Notes under the pieces: generated by a model
The model's database searches: none
What the model saw: only the letters and a program-made list of their open reading frames with translations
What the model was told of the DNA's origin: nothing
Shown here: in pieces, positions 1 to 8,344 of the stretch
How the letters are laid out: each line of letters starts with the position of its first letter
Position numbering within the stretch: position 1 is the first letter of the stretch
Made by a program: the position numbers and the translations under genes
NCBI RefSeq assembly: GCF_014197245.1
Contig: NZ_JACIFF010000001.1
Coordinates: 992,001 to 1,056,000 of the forward strand
Direction: 5' to 3'
DNA: 64,000 nucleotides
DNA from: Neolewinella aquimaris
Lineage (GTDB): Bacteria; Bacteroidota; Bacteroidia; Chitinophagales; Saprospiraceae

Positions 1-1275
1 GTCCTCCATTTCTCCCAAGTTCCGCTCGACCTGGAAGCGGAAGTTTTCCACCTGGTTGCCGTTGATGGCACGGCGCTTCTCGAGTTCGAAAATGCGACGC
101 TCCTCCTGCTGCTGTTGTTTCAGCCCGCTGTCGAGCTGCGACTTTATGCCGGCGTGTCCTTCCTTTACGCGCACCAGTGCCGCTTCGGCCTGCTCGCGCG
201 ATTGCCACCTGGCCTCCAGTAGTTGCCGCGCTTCGGCGATCTGGGCACCGGTTTGCACGGCCTGCTCGCCGTAGCTGGCAAGTTGACCGACGGCCTCGTC
301 CAACTCTTCCGTAAGCTGCCGGGTCTGCCGCGCGACAAAGGTTTTGCGCTGTTCCAGCATCTGCTTTTCGTTCTCCAGGCCGCGAAGTTCCCCGACCAGG
401 GCGTTCAGCTTCCGTTGCCGCTCGCCGACGAGTTGTTCCTTGTCGATGTGGCGTTGCCGCTCCTCCCCCAGCTGTTTTTCCAGTGTGGTGATCTTGGCGT
501 CGGTATTGCGGTAGGCTTCCTCGGCGTGATTGATCTCGTTGCGGATGCGGTCGTAGTCGATGCGCAGTTTCTCGACCCGGAAGCCGGTGAGGAGTAGGCT
601 CAGGTCGCGGTACTGCCCCTTAAGGTCGCGGTACTTGCGGGCACGTTTGGCCTGTTTTTCCAGGCTGGTGAGGTTGTTGGAGATTTCGTGGAGGACGTCC
701 TCGATGCGGTCCAGGTCATCCTCCGTACTCTTGAGTTTCCGGAGGGTTTCCTTCTTGCGGTTCTTGTACTTGCTCACGCCGGCGGCCTGCTCGAACATGC
801 GCCGGCGGCTGTTGTCCTTGTCGGCCAGGATGTCGTCGACCATCCCCAGTGCAATGATGGCGTAGGAGTTCGATCCGATGCCCGTATCCAGAAAGAGATC
901 GCGAATGTCGCGCAGTCGACACTGTACGCCATTAAGCCGGTATTCGGAATCCCCGCTACGGTACAACAGGCGGGTGATGGTGACCATGTTGTACTCCGTC
1001 GGGAGCAGGTCCTTGTCGTTTTCGAAGGTCAGGCTTACGGAGGCCAGGTTGCCGGCTTTCTTCTTTTTGGTGCCGTTGAAGATGATCGACGACATTTTGT
1101 CGAGCCGCAGTTCGGAGCCCTTCTGTTCGCCGAGTACCCAGCGGATGGCGTCGACGATGTTGCTCTTACCGGAGCCGTTGGGACCTACGATACCGATCAC
1201 GTCGGCATCGAAGTTCACCACCGTTTGGCTGGCAAAACTCTTAAATCCCTTTATCTCCAGTTGCTTCAGGCGCAT
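1..1275 (-). CDS. smc: Chromosome segregation ATPase SMC, N-terminal part (runs off left edge)
   Basis: SMC compacts and segregates the chromosome as a coiled-coil ATPase dimer. The minus strand is open from an ATG at 1275 to the window edge without a stop, giving 425 codons. The start is MRLKQLEIKGFKSFA, the classic SMC N-terminus. Walker A is GPNGSGKSN (about residues 31-39), followed by VDAIRWVLGEQ and the FNGT segment. A Q-loop region and a long charged coiled coil rich in E, R, K and Q begin near residue 170. The hinge, second coiled coil and Walker B half lie outside the window. A -7-like box TACCTTCG (1282-1289, minus) sits only 6 nt before the ATG. A copy of the dispersed C-rich repeat lies just upstream of that box. 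Identification is secure. Confidence 0.95.
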   Translation of the reverse strand, partial: MRLKQLEIKGFKSFASQTVVNFDADVIGIVGPNGSGKSNIVDAIRWVLGEQKGSELRLDKMSSIIFNGTKKKKAGNLASVSLTFENDKDLLPTEYNMVTITRLLYRSGDSEYRLNGVQCRLRDIRDLFLDTGIGSNSYAIIALGMVDDILADKDNSRRRMFEQAAGVSKYKNRKKETLRKLKSTEDDLDRIEDVLHEISNNLTSLEKQAKRARKYRDLKGQYRDLSLLLTGFRVEKLRIDYDRIRNEINHAEEAYRNTDAKITTLEKQLGEERQRHIDKEQLVGERQRKLNALVGELRGLENEKQMLEQRKTFVARQTRQLTEELDEAVGQLASYGEQAVQTGAQIAEARQLLEARWQSREQAEAALVRVKEGHAGIKSQLDSGLKQQQQEERRIFELEKRRAINGNQVENFRFQVERNLGEMED

Positions 1276-1298
1276 GGCGGGCGAAGGTAGAAAATTTG

Positions 1299-1316
1299 GG
1301 CGGGGACGCAGGTGCG
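1299..1316 (-). repeat. Dispersed C-rich repeat, copy 1 (upstream of smc)
   Basis: On the minus strand this reads CGCACCTGCGTCCCCGCC, matching 16 of 18 bases of the core TGCACCCGCGTCCCCGCC. It lies about 23 nt upstream of the smc start and is C-rich in the sense direction of smc. Confidence 0.7.
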
Positions 1317-1326
1317 GCGTTCGTCA

Positions 1327-2181
1327 TCAAAGGTGCCGTGTTCGCACGTAAAACTCCTTGTCACGGACACCGAATGCCTTCACCAGGAGTGGACTGACCA
1401 CCACCACGACCCGGCTGTCGTACACCTGTTCGGGAATGCGGGCAACCACCCGGGCGTACACCGTTTTTCGGCTTCGCGGATCGTCGATTTCGATAATGCT
1501 GCCAATGGGCGCGGTCCGGTGCAGGACCATCCACTTGCTCTGGTCGCCGTGACTCGTCCAGGCCGCCTTACCGTTGGTGGTTCGTACGGTTGCTCCCTCC
1601 GTTCGTGCGAGCCACAGGTCCCGCAGGGCGCGGTTTCGGATTAGGTAGGGATCTTCGACCTCAACCTGGGTACCGGGACTGATGCCGTCGAGCCGCAGGT
1701 AGCCGATCTTCACGATCTGACCGGGGCTCAGGTGGGTGGGGTCGAGGTCGGGGTTCAGGACCCGAAGGAGGCGGTCATCCGGGAGTCCGAGGGTGCGGCG
1801 GGTGAGTCCGTAGAGGGTTTCTCCGGGCGACATCCGGTACCGGACCGGGACGAACCAGGCGGTGCTGTCGGGACTGAAGCCCGGCCGGATCACCCCGCGG
1901 GGAATGGCTACCGTGACCCGGGTGCCGGGCGTATAACCAGCGCGCAGGCCCGGATTGAGGCGATATACGTCCTCCAGACTAAGCCCGTAAAATCTTGCGG
2001 CACCGTAGAGGGTTTGTTTGGGTGCCAGGTAATGGTCGAACAGTAAGTGGCCGGAGGCGGGATCCGACTTGACGATGACCGTATCGGAGGGAAGCAGGAA
2101 GTAAAGGCTGTCTCCCGTTGCGCCGACGGTTCGTACCGCGCACACCACCACAAGGAGAAGCCAGAGAGTAGAATGTTTCAC
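1327..2181 (-). CDS. Exported LysM-repeat protein with RlpA-like C-terminal domain
   Basis: Probably a periplasmic or cell-surface peptidoglycan-binding protein. From a GTG at 2181 it has an N-terminal signal peptide (KHSTLWLLLVVVCAVRTVGA), then two LysM-like segments. The first is around ETLYGAARFYG-type residues 55-95. The second is YRMSPGETLYGLTRR near 115-160. The C-terminal part (about residues 190-280, with GDQSKWMVLHRTAPIGS and VYDSRVVVVVSPLLVKAFG) resembles the double-psi beta-barrel of RlpA-like proteins seen in Bacteroidota LysM proteins. The open frame extends 23 codons upstream to 2250, but only the GTG places the signal peptide at the N-terminus. A -7-like box TACCTTCG is at 2211-2218. 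No catalytic residues are assigned. Confidence 0.8.
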   Translation of the reverse strand: MKHSTLWLLLVVVCAVRTVGATGDSLYFLLPSDTVIVKSDPASGHLLFDHYLAPKQTLYGAARFYGLSLEDVYRLNPGLRAGYTPGTRVTVAIPRGVIRPGFSPDSTAWFVPVRYRMSPGETLYGLTRRTLGLPDDRLLRVLNPDLDPTHLSPGQIVKIGYLRLDGISPGTQVEVEDPYLIRNRALRDLWLARTEGATVRTTNGKAAWTSHGDQSKWMVLHRTAPIGSIIEIDDPRSRKTVYARVVARIPEQVYDSRVVVVVSPLLVKAFGVRDKEFYVRTRHL

Positions 2182-2415
2182 GTTTGGAAGCGTTGGGACT
2201 AATGCAGCAACGAAGGTACGCAACCCACCCGATGCCGCGCGACCAACCAAAACGTGCTTCTTTTGTTTCGTTTGGGTTAGCGCGCATACCGACCGAATAA
2301 ACCCTAAGTCGGCCGGCGAAATGTCAGGCTTTTTTGTCAGTACCCCCTGGGTGGCACAATTCTTTCACTCAAGCGTTAACTTTAGGGCACGTCCTCGGAA
2401 CTTACCCGGTTACCC

Positions 2416-2433
2416 GGCTCCCGCGGACCCGCC
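2416..2433 (+). repeat. Dispersed C-rich repeat, copy 10 (weak; upstream of clpC)
   Basis: GGCTCCCGCGGACCCGCC matches 14 of 18 core bases and is followed by CCTAAACATC, like copy 4. It lies about 30 nt upstream of the clpC ATG in the same sense-strand orientation as the other upstream copies. This is the weakest member of the family. Confidence 0.4.
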
Positions 2434-2463
2434 CTAAACATCTTTTACTCCAAAGTTTATCGA

Positions 2464-5025
2464 ATGAACCCTCCACAGCGGGAATTTAACCCCGAAATAA
2501 AACAGGCGATGGCCCGCGGCAAGCAGGAAGCCGAAAAGATGGGTCATACCTACGTCGGTCCCGAGCACCTACTGCTGGGTGTCCTCAGCATGGGCGGCAG
2601 CCTCGCCACCCGTGTACTCCGTAACCTGGCCGTCGATATAGAAGCCCTCACCGACACCCTGCGCGAAAACGTGCAGCGGAACGGTGGACAGGCCAGCAGC
2701 CATACGATCTCTAAGCTCCCCCTCAACGACAAGGCCGACCGCGTGCTCAAGGTAACCTTCCTGGAAGCCAAGGCGCTCAAAACCTCGCAGGTGAGTCCGG
2801 AGCACCTTATTCTATCCATACTGCGCAACAAGGAGCTTTCCGCAACCAAGATCCTGCGGCAGTTCGAGGTGGAATACGAAATTTATAAAGCAGAATTAGA
2901 CTACGTGAAAGACGAAAAAGACTTTACCGAAGACGATACGCTACCGATGAACCAGGCCCCGGGCAGCGGCGATGAAAGTTTTGAGGACGACGATGCCGGT
3001 CGCGGCGGCCAACGCGGCGGTCGCGGTCAGGGAAATGCAAAATCCCGCACCCCCGTCCTGGATAATTTCGGTCGCGACATTTCCGCCCTCGCCGAAGACG
3101 ACCGACTCGACCCCATCATCGGTCGGGAAATCGAAATAGAGCGCGTAAGCCAGATCCTGAGCCGGCGTAAGAAGAACAACCCGATCCTGATCGGTGAACC
3201 AGGGGTCGGTAAGACGGCGATCGTCGAAGGACTCGCCCTGCGCATCCGCGACCGCAAGGTGAGCCGCACGCTCTTCGACAAGCGCATCGTGATGCTTGAC
3301 CTGGCCGCCCTGGTGGCCGGTACGAAGTACCGCGGACAGTTCGAGGAGCGTATGAAGGCCATCATGACGGAGCTCGAAAAGAGCCGCGACGTGATCCTCT
3401 TTATCGACGAGATCCACACCATCGTCGGCGCCGGCGGTGCCACGGGCTCCCTCGATGCGAGCAATATATTCAAGCCCGCACTGGCCCGTGGAGAACTGCA
3501 GTGCATCGGTGCCTCCACCCTGGACGAGTACCGCCAGCACATCGAAAAGGACGGTGCCCTGGATCGCCGCTTCCAGAAGGTACTGGTCAATCCGCCCAGT
3601 GCCGAGGAAGCCGTACACATCCTCAACAACATCAAGCCGAAGTACGAAGACTTTCACAACGTCAACTACTCCGACGATGCCATTGAGGCCTGCGTCAAGC
3701 TCAGCGACCGCTACATCACCGATCGCTTCTTGCCCGATAAAGCTATCGACGTACTGGATGAGGTAGGTGCCCGCACCCACCTGAAGAACATCACCGTACC
3801 CGAGCACATCGAGCAGGTGGAAGCCAAGATCGAAGAGGTCAAGGAACAGAAGAATGCTGCGGTCAAGAACCAGCAGTACGAGCGTGCCGCCGACCTGCGC
3901 GATCAGGAAAGCAAGCTCCAGCGTACCCTAGAGGATGCCAAGAAGCAGTGGGAGGAGGAAGCCAAGACCAAGCGCTACCCCGTCAACGAAGAAGACATCG
4001 CCGAAGTGGTCAGCATGATGACCGGCATCCCCGTACGCCGTGTCGCGCAGAACGAAAGCAAGAAGCTCGTCGGCATGGAGGGTGATCTGCAGGCCGTCAT
4101 CATCGGCCAGGATAACGCGATCACCAAGGTCACGAAAGCCATCCAGCGCAACCGCGTGGGCCTAAAGGATCCCAGCAAGCCCATCGGTACCTTCATTTTC
4201 CTCGGTCCTACGGGAGTTGGAAAAACGGAACTGGCCAAGGCCCTTGCGAAGTACATCTTCGATAGCGAGGAGAGCCTGATCCGCATCGATATGTCGGAGT
4301 ACATGGAGAAATTCAGCGTCAGCCGACTGATCGGTGCGCCTCCCGGCTACGTCGGTTACGAAGAGGGCGGTCAGCTTACCGAGAAAGTCCGGCGCAAGCC
4401 CTACAGCGTCATCCTGCTCGACGAGATCGAGAAGGCCCACCCGGACGTTTACAACATCCTCCTGCAGGTACTGGACGACGGTCAGCTTACCGACGGTATG
4501 GGACGCAAAGTCGACTTCAAGAACACCATGATCATCATGACGTCCAACATCGGCGTACGCCAGTTGAAGGACTTCGGACAGGGAGTAGGTTTTGCTACCA
4601 AGGCACGTACCGAGAATGCGGAGGAGAACAGCAAGGCCGTCATCAACAACGCGCTGAAGCGGACCTTTTCCCCGGAGTTCCTTAACCGGATCGACGACGT
4701 GGTCATCTTCAACAGCCTCGGTCAGGACGAGATCTTCAAGATCATCGACATCGCCCTGGCGGACCTGTACAAGCGACTGAACGGTCTAGAGTTCAGCCTG
4801 GCCCTCGACGAGCCCGCGAAGAAGTTTGTCGCGGAGAAAGGTTTCGACCCACAGTTCGGTGCCCGCCCCCTGCACCGTGCCATCCAGAAGTACATCGAGG
4901 ATCCACTCGCCGAGTATATCCTCAACAACAACCCCGAAGGCGGTTCATCCCTGCTGGCCAAGCTCAACGAAGCCGGCGACGGACTGGAGATTGCCCAGAA
5001 GGAAGTGGTCACTTCGGAGGAATAG
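2464..5025 (+). CDS. clpC: ATP-dependent Clp protease ATP-binding subunit ClpC
   Basis: AAA+ unfoldase that feeds substrates to ClpP in cytoplasmic protein quality control. The 853 residues show the full ClpC layout. A Clp N-domain with two repeats covers about 1-145. A low-complexity acidic/Gly-rich linker follows (about 155-190, GGQRGGRGQG). AAA-1 has Walker A GEPGVGKT near 244 and Walker B ILFIDEIH. A UVR-type coiled middle segment is at about 450-495, and AAA-2 has Walker A GPTGVGKTE near 580 and Walker B ILLDEIEKAH. The UVR motif and two ATPase domains separate ClpC from ClpA and ClpB. It is monocistronic by context, with an upstream region carrying a repeat copy and a strong hairpin downstream. 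No CtsR operator was recognised. Confidence 0.95.
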   Translation: MNPPQREFNPEIKQAMARGKQEAEKMGHTYVGPEHLLLGVLSMGGSLATRVLRNLAVDIEALTDTLRENVQRNGGQASSHTISKLPLNDKADRVLKVTFLEAKALKTSQVSPEHLILSILRNKELSATKILRQFEVEYEIYKAELDYVKDEKDFTEDDTLPMNQAPGSGDESFEDDDAGRGGQRGGRGQGNAKSRTPVLDNFGRDISALAEDDRLDPIIGREIEIERVSQILSRRKKNNPILIGEPGVGKTAIVEGLALRIRDRKVSRTLFDKRIVMLDLAALVAGTKYRGQFEERMKAIMTELEKSRDVILFIDEIHTIVGAGGATGSLDASNIFKPALARGELQCIGASTLDEYRQHIEKDGALDRRFQKVLVNPPSAEEAVHILNNIKPKYEDFHNVNYSDDAIEACVKLSDRYITDRFLPDKAIDVLDEVGARTHLKNITVPEHIEQVEAKIEEVKEQKNAAVKNQQYERAADLRDQESKLQRTLEDAKKQWEEEAKTKRYPVNEEDIAEVVSMMTGIPVRRVAQNESKKLVGMEGDLQAVIIGQDNAITKVTKAIQRNRVGLKDPSKPIGTFIFLGPTGVGKTELAKALAKYIFDSEESLIRIDMSEYMEKFSVSRLIGAPPGYVGYEEGGQLTEKVRRKPYSVILLDEIEKAHPDVYNILLQVLDDGQLTDGMGRKVDFKNTMIIMTSNIGVRQLKDFGQGVGFATKARTENAEENSKAVINNALKRTFSPEFLNRIDDVVIFNSLGQDEIFKIIDIALADLYKRLNGLEFSLALDEPAKKFVAEKGFDPQFGARPLHRAIQKYIEDPLAEYILNNNPEGGSSLLAKLNEAGDGLEIAQKEVVTSEE

Positions 5026-5037
5026 TTGGACGAATAG

Positions 5038-5089
5038 GGTCAATCGGGCGTTATGTGCCGCTTCGGCGGGGCAAAACGCCCGATTGACC
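5038..5089 (+). terminator. Hairpin terminator between clpC and infC
   Basis: Perfect 15-bp inverted repeat GGTCAATCGGGCGTT / AACGCCCGATTGACC (5038-5052 and 5075-5089) with a 22-nt loop that contains a smaller GCCGC/GCGG hairpin. It begins 12 nt after the clpC stop. There is no long T run, so termination efficiency is uncertain. Confidence 0.75.
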
Positions 5090-5097
5090 TTGCTCCG

Positions 5098-5130
5098 TTG
5101 AACTTTATTCAGAGCATTCTTTTTAATTTG
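5098..5130 (+). promoter_or_regulatory. Candidate promoter of infC
   Basis: TTG at 5098-5100 and TAATTTG at 5124-5130 approximate the Bacteroidota -33 (TTTG) and -7 (TAnnTTTG) elements, with 23 nt between them (slightly long). This gives an infC leader of about 55 nt. Confidence 0.4.
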
Positions 5131-5192
5131 CAGTATGATGTCCGCCCATTGATGGTGGACCGCTCATTTTTTATCATTTAATCACCAATCTA

Positions 5193-5834
5193 TTGGCAAA
5201 GAGAAGAGGCGGCGGCCGTAATCGTTACACACGCAGAGAAGAACCCACCCCCCAATTCCGCATCAACGATATGATCCGGGTCCCGGAAGTGCGCCTGGTT
5301 GGCGACAACCTGGAGCAGATCAGCGAAGAGCTCGGAACCAAAGTAGAAAGCGGCGTGTACGACATCCGCCAGCTGAAGGGCTGGGGACGCGACCTGGGGC
5401 TCGACCTCGTCGAGATCAGCCCGAACGCCAGTCCGCCCGTTGTCCGCATGACGGACTACAAGAAGTTTCTCTACGAAAAGAAGCGTAAGGAAAAGGAGAT
5501 CCGCAGCAAGGCGGTCAAAACGGTCATCAAGGAAGTCCGTTTCGGCCCCAATACGGACGACCACGACTTTGACTTTAAGGTGCGCCACGCCCGCGGTTTC
5601 CTCGAGGATGGTGCGAAGGTGAAAGCCTACGTTCACTTTCGGGGTCGTTCCATCGTCTTTAAGGACCGTGGTGAGTTGCTCTTGCTCCGCTTCATGAAGG
5701 AGTTGGAGGATCTCGGCGCCGCGGAGGCCATGCCCAAAATGGAAGGCCGGCGCATGAACGTCATCATCAGCCCGAAGAAAGTACAGAAGAAATCGAAGTC
5801 CAAATCCAGCTCGGAAGAGGAGGACAAGGAATAA
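5193..5834 (+). CDS. infC: Translation initiation factor IF-3
   Basis: IF-3 binds the 30S subunit and rejects non-canonical start codons. The protein (213 aa) starts MAKRRGGGRNRYTRRE and contains the IF-3 N-domain (FRINDMIRVPEVRLVGD, LVEISPNASPPVVRMTDY), a lysine-rich linker and the C-domain (KEVRFGPNTDDHDFDFKVRH; KPxxFRGR-like AYVHFRGRSI). The acidic/serine tail (KSKSSSEEEDKE) is common in this phylum. The start is TTG at 5193; no ATG or GTG is available nearby. An in-frame ATC at 5181 is an alternative. A rare start codon fits autogenous control of infC, as known in other bacteria. The usual rpmI-rplT partners do not follow; engB does, after a terminator hairpin. Confidence 0.93.
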   Translation: MAKRRGGGRNRYTRREEPTPQFRINDMIRVPEVRLVGDNLEQISEELGTKVESGVYDIRQLKGWGRDLGLDLVEISPNASPPVVRMTDYKKFLYEKKRKEKEIRSKAVKTVIKEVRFGPNTDDHDFDFKVRHARGFLEDGAKVKAYVHFRGRSIVFKDRGELLLLRFMKELEDLGAAEAMPKMEGRRMNVIISPKKVQKKSKSKSSSEEEDKE

Positions 5835-5868
5835 GGGGTACATCCCCTTCCTATTAACGTTTAAACCC

Positions 5869-5896
5869 GCGCCCGCCTGTTGATTCAGGCGGGCGC
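5869..5896 (+). terminator. Intrinsic terminator after infC
   Basis: Perfect 11-bp stem GCGCCCGCCTG / CAGGCGGGCGC with a 6-nt loop (TTGATT), followed by TTTA. It lies 35 nt after the infC stop and argues against any engB start inside it, such as TTG 5880. Confidence 0.75.
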
Positions 5897-5912
5897 TTTA
5901 GTACCCCAGCCA

Positions 5913-6536
5913 TTGGCTCAGATCAAATCATCCCGCTTCGCCTCCTCCCACGCCCGCGTCCACCAGGCACCCCGCGACGGGAAGCCAGAATTCGCCTTCA
6001 TCGGTCGGAGCAACGTCGGGAAGAGCAGCCTGATCAATATGCTCACCCAGCGCAAGGAACTGGCCCATACGAGCGGCAAACCGGGTAAAACTCAGTTGAT
6101 CAATTATTACCTGATCAATGAGAGTTGGTACCTCACCGACCTGCCGGGCTACGGCTACGCGAAGCAGAGCAAAAAGACCCGGGCAAAGTGGGAGTCCCGT
6201 ACGGAAAATTACTTCCTCAAGCGACAGACATTGGTGTGCGCCTTCGTGTTGGTAGACAGCAACGTGCCGCCCCAACTCATCGACCTGGAATTCATCAATT
6301 GGCTGGGAGAACACGGCGTACCCTTCGTGATCGCCTTCACCAAAACCGACCGCAAACAATCGCGCGACGGGGGCAGCGTAGACGACTTCCGCCAGGAGCT
6401 TCTGAAAACCTGGGAAGAGCTACCCCCCATCTTCCTCACCAGTGCTACCCGGGAAACGGGGCGCGATGAAATTCTAGAATTTATAGAAACCACCTTGTTG
6501 GCCCTACCCTGGCCCTACTATGGCGAGGTGAAGTAG
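5913..6536 (+). CDS. engB: Ribosome biogenesis GTPase EngB/YsxC
   Basis: Small TrmE-Era-family GTPase required for 50S assembly. G1 is GRSNVGKSS (about residue 30-38), the Thr-containing switch I is SGKPGKTQ, G3 is DLPGYGYA, G4 is TKTD (usually TKAD) and G5 is TSATRETG. The in-frame open stretch begins at 5880 (TTG), but those codons lie inside the terminator hairpin. Family N-termini begin close to the IKSSRF segment, so TTG 5913 is preferred, giving about 207 aa. No ATG is available in this region. A TAACTTTG box begins immediately after the engB stop and would serve the next gene. Confidence 0.92.
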   Translation: MAQIKSSRFASSHARVHQAPRDGKPEFAFIGRSNVGKSSLINMLTQRKELAHTSGKPGKTQLINYYLINESWYLTDLPGYGYAKQSKKTRAKWESRTENYFLKRQTLVCAFVLVDSNVPPQLIDLEFINWLGEHGVPFVIAFTKTDRKQSRDGGSVDDFRQELLKTWEELPPIFLTSATRETGRDEILEFIETTLLALPWPYYGEVK

Positions 6537-6544
6537 TAACTTTG
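6537..6544 (+). promoter_or_regulatory. -7 promoter box for the acyltransferase gene
   Basis: TAACTTTG matches the Bacteroidota -7 consensus TAnnTTTG exactly. It abuts the engB stop codon and is followed at once by dispersed-repeat copy 2. No clear -33 TTTG was seen at the expected spacing. Confidence 0.4.
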
Positions 6545-6562
6545 TGCTCCCGCGTCCCCGCC
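6545..6562 (+). repeat. Dispersed C-rich repeat, copy 2 (leader of acyltransferase gene)
   Basis: TGCTCCCGCGTCCCCGCC differs from the core by one base and is identical over 18 bases to the complement of copy 6 (50981-50998). It lies 17 nt before the preferred ATG, C-rich on the sense strand, directly after a -7 box. Confidence 0.75.
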
Positions 6563-6579
6563 GGTAAATTTTGAACCTG

Positions 6580-8337
6580 ATGAGTGCCACCATTCCCAAG
6601 ACCGCCCTACCCCACCCCGAATTCGAACGGGAAGGCAAGCGGTACCGGCACACGGCTCCCAACATCGAGCAGTGGGACATCTACAAGATCAGTGAGGATC
6701 GGGAAGCTTTCGTCAAGGCACTCGAAGCGTCCAGCGCGCAACGGATCATCCAGGAAGCGGGAGACAGCCTGCCCGACGTACTGAGTAAAACCATCTTCAG
6801 CGAACAGGAAAGGACCAAGAACGAGCCCTGGAAGGTTGATCCGCCCCAGGAACGCAGCTACTGGAAGCGCCTCGCCAAAATGCTGGCCACCCAGAGCCTC
6901 GACCAGGACGAACCCACCAGTGCCGATGAGGCCGCCCGCAACATTCTGCAGCGCATCGTCCACCGCTATTCCGAAGAAATCGTCGGCACGTTCAAAATCC
7001 CGACCTTCCACTTCGCCAGGCGCTTCCTGACCTTCTTCTTCGGCCGATTACTCAATGCAGCTACCGGCCGCACCTTTAGAAGCCTGTTCTCAAAAAAGAT
7101 TCTGCTGCAGGAGAAGTTACTGGTGCGCGGCTACGTCGAACAGGTCAGGACCCTCAGTGAAAAGGGAACGCTGGTCATGGTCCCGACCCACTTCAGCAAC
7201 CTCGACAGCATCCTCATCGGGTACGCCCTCGACCAGGTAGCCGGACTCCCGGCCATGAGCTACGGTGCGGGCCTGAACCTGTACAATACGGGCTATACCG
7301 CCTACTTTATGAATCGCCTCGGGGCCTACCGGGTCGACCGGCGGAAGCGCAATCCCGTCTACATGGCCACGCTCAAAATGATGAGCAAGCTCCTGATCCA
7401 GCGTGGCGTCCCTTCCATCTTCTTCCCCGGCGGCACGCGGTCCCGCTCCGGCGCCCTGGAAACAAAGCTCAAGCTGGGACTACTCGGCACTGCGGTCGAG
7501 GCCCAACGTGCGCGCTACCAGCAGGGACGTAACGAAAAGATATTCATCGTCCCGGTGATTCTGAGCTACCCATTTGTTCTGGAAGCACAATTCCTCATCG
7601 AGCAGCACCTGCGGCTGGAGGGGCAGGATCGCTACATCAAGGCCCAGGACAGCTTCCATTCCCTGCGGAGCATCATGAAATTCGTGTGGGGCGTGTTCAG
7701 CAAGGGCAACCAGATCACCATCACCCTCGGTCAGCCGCTGGATGTACTCGGAAACCGCGTGGATCAGGACGGCAAAAGCTACGGGCTCAACGGGCGCCAC
7801 GTCAGTACCCGTGAATACTTCCGCGACCAGTACGGCAAGATAAACAAGGACCTACAGCGGGAGAGCGAATACACCCGGTTACTGGCCAACCAAATCGTAA
7901 AGCGGTACCACTACGACGGCATCGTACTGCCCGGGCACCTCGTGAGCTACGCGGCCTTCATCATGCTCGAACGCACCTTCATCAAGGACGATCTGTACGC
8001 CATACTCCGGTTGCCGGCCGAAGACTTTTACTTCCGCAAGGACGCGCTGGTCAAAGTGGTCGGACAACTGAGGGACCGACTAATCGAGATGGAGGCGGAG
8101 GGTAAGGCCAAGATCGCGGCGGAACTAAGGGAGTCGGCCGAACAAATCATCATCGACGGGATCGGCAATATCGGCAACTACCACATCGACAAGCCGCTGA
8201 AGTACGATCCTACCGGCCGCATCGTGAGCGACAACTTTTCCATGCTGTACTATTACCACAACCGGCTGTCTACCTACGGCCTCCGGGGCCGGCTCACCTG
8301 GCCGAAAGAAATGATCGGCGACGAACGAAAGGAGTAG
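6580..8337 (+). CDS. PlsB-like glycerol-3-phosphate / lysophosphatidate acyltransferase
   Basis: Membrane-associated acyltransferase of phospholipid synthesis. The acyltransferase domain lies in the centre. The catalytic HX4D motif is THFSNLDS (about residue 202), and the glycerol-3-phosphate-binding GxRSR motif is FFPGGTRSRSG (about 283). A further conserved IFIVPVILSYP-type segment follows. At about 585 aa it is longer than PlsC (about 240) and shorter than E. coli PlsB (about 800). It matches the Bacteroidota 1-acyl-sn-glycerol-3-phosphate acyltransferase group. The ATG at 6580 is preferred over the TTG at 6571. It is transcribed alone, and the next gene is convergent 7 nt away. The exact acyl acceptor is not settled by sequence. 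Confidence 0.85.
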   Translation: MSATIPKTALPHPEFEREGKRYRHTAPNIEQWDIYKISEDREAFVKALEASSAQRIIQEAGDSLPDVLSKTIFSEQERTKNEPWKVDPPQERSYWKRLAKMLATQSLDQDEPTSADEAARNILQRIVHRYSEEIVGTFKIPTFHFARRFLTFFFGRLLNAATGRTFRSLFSKKILLQEKLLVRGYVEQVRTLSEKGTLVMVPTHFSNLDSILIGYALDQVAGLPAMSYGAGLNLYNTGYTAYFMNRLGAYRVDRRKRNPVYMATLKMMSKLLIQRGVPSIFFPGGTRSRSGALETKLKLGLLGTAVEAQRARYQQGRNEKIFIVPVILSYPFVLEAQFLIEQHLRLEGQDRYIKAQDSFHSLRSIMKFVWGVFSKGNQITITLGQPLDVLGNRVDQDGKSYGLNGRHVSTREYFRDQYGKINKDLQRESEYTRLLANQIVKRYHYDGIVLPGHLVSYAAFIMLERTFIKDDLYAILRLPAEDFYFRKDALVKVVGQLRDRLIEMEAEGKAKIAAELRESAEQIIIDGIGNIGNYHIDKPLKYDPTGRIVSDNFSMLYYYHNRLSTYGLRGRLTWPKEMIGDERKE

Positions 8338-8344
8338 CGGCTCG

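Noticed and set aside
5861-5882. ACCCGCGCCCGCCT upstream of engB as a twelfth copy of the dispersed element
   Set aside because: Similarity is short and explained by the GC-rich terminator stem of infC.
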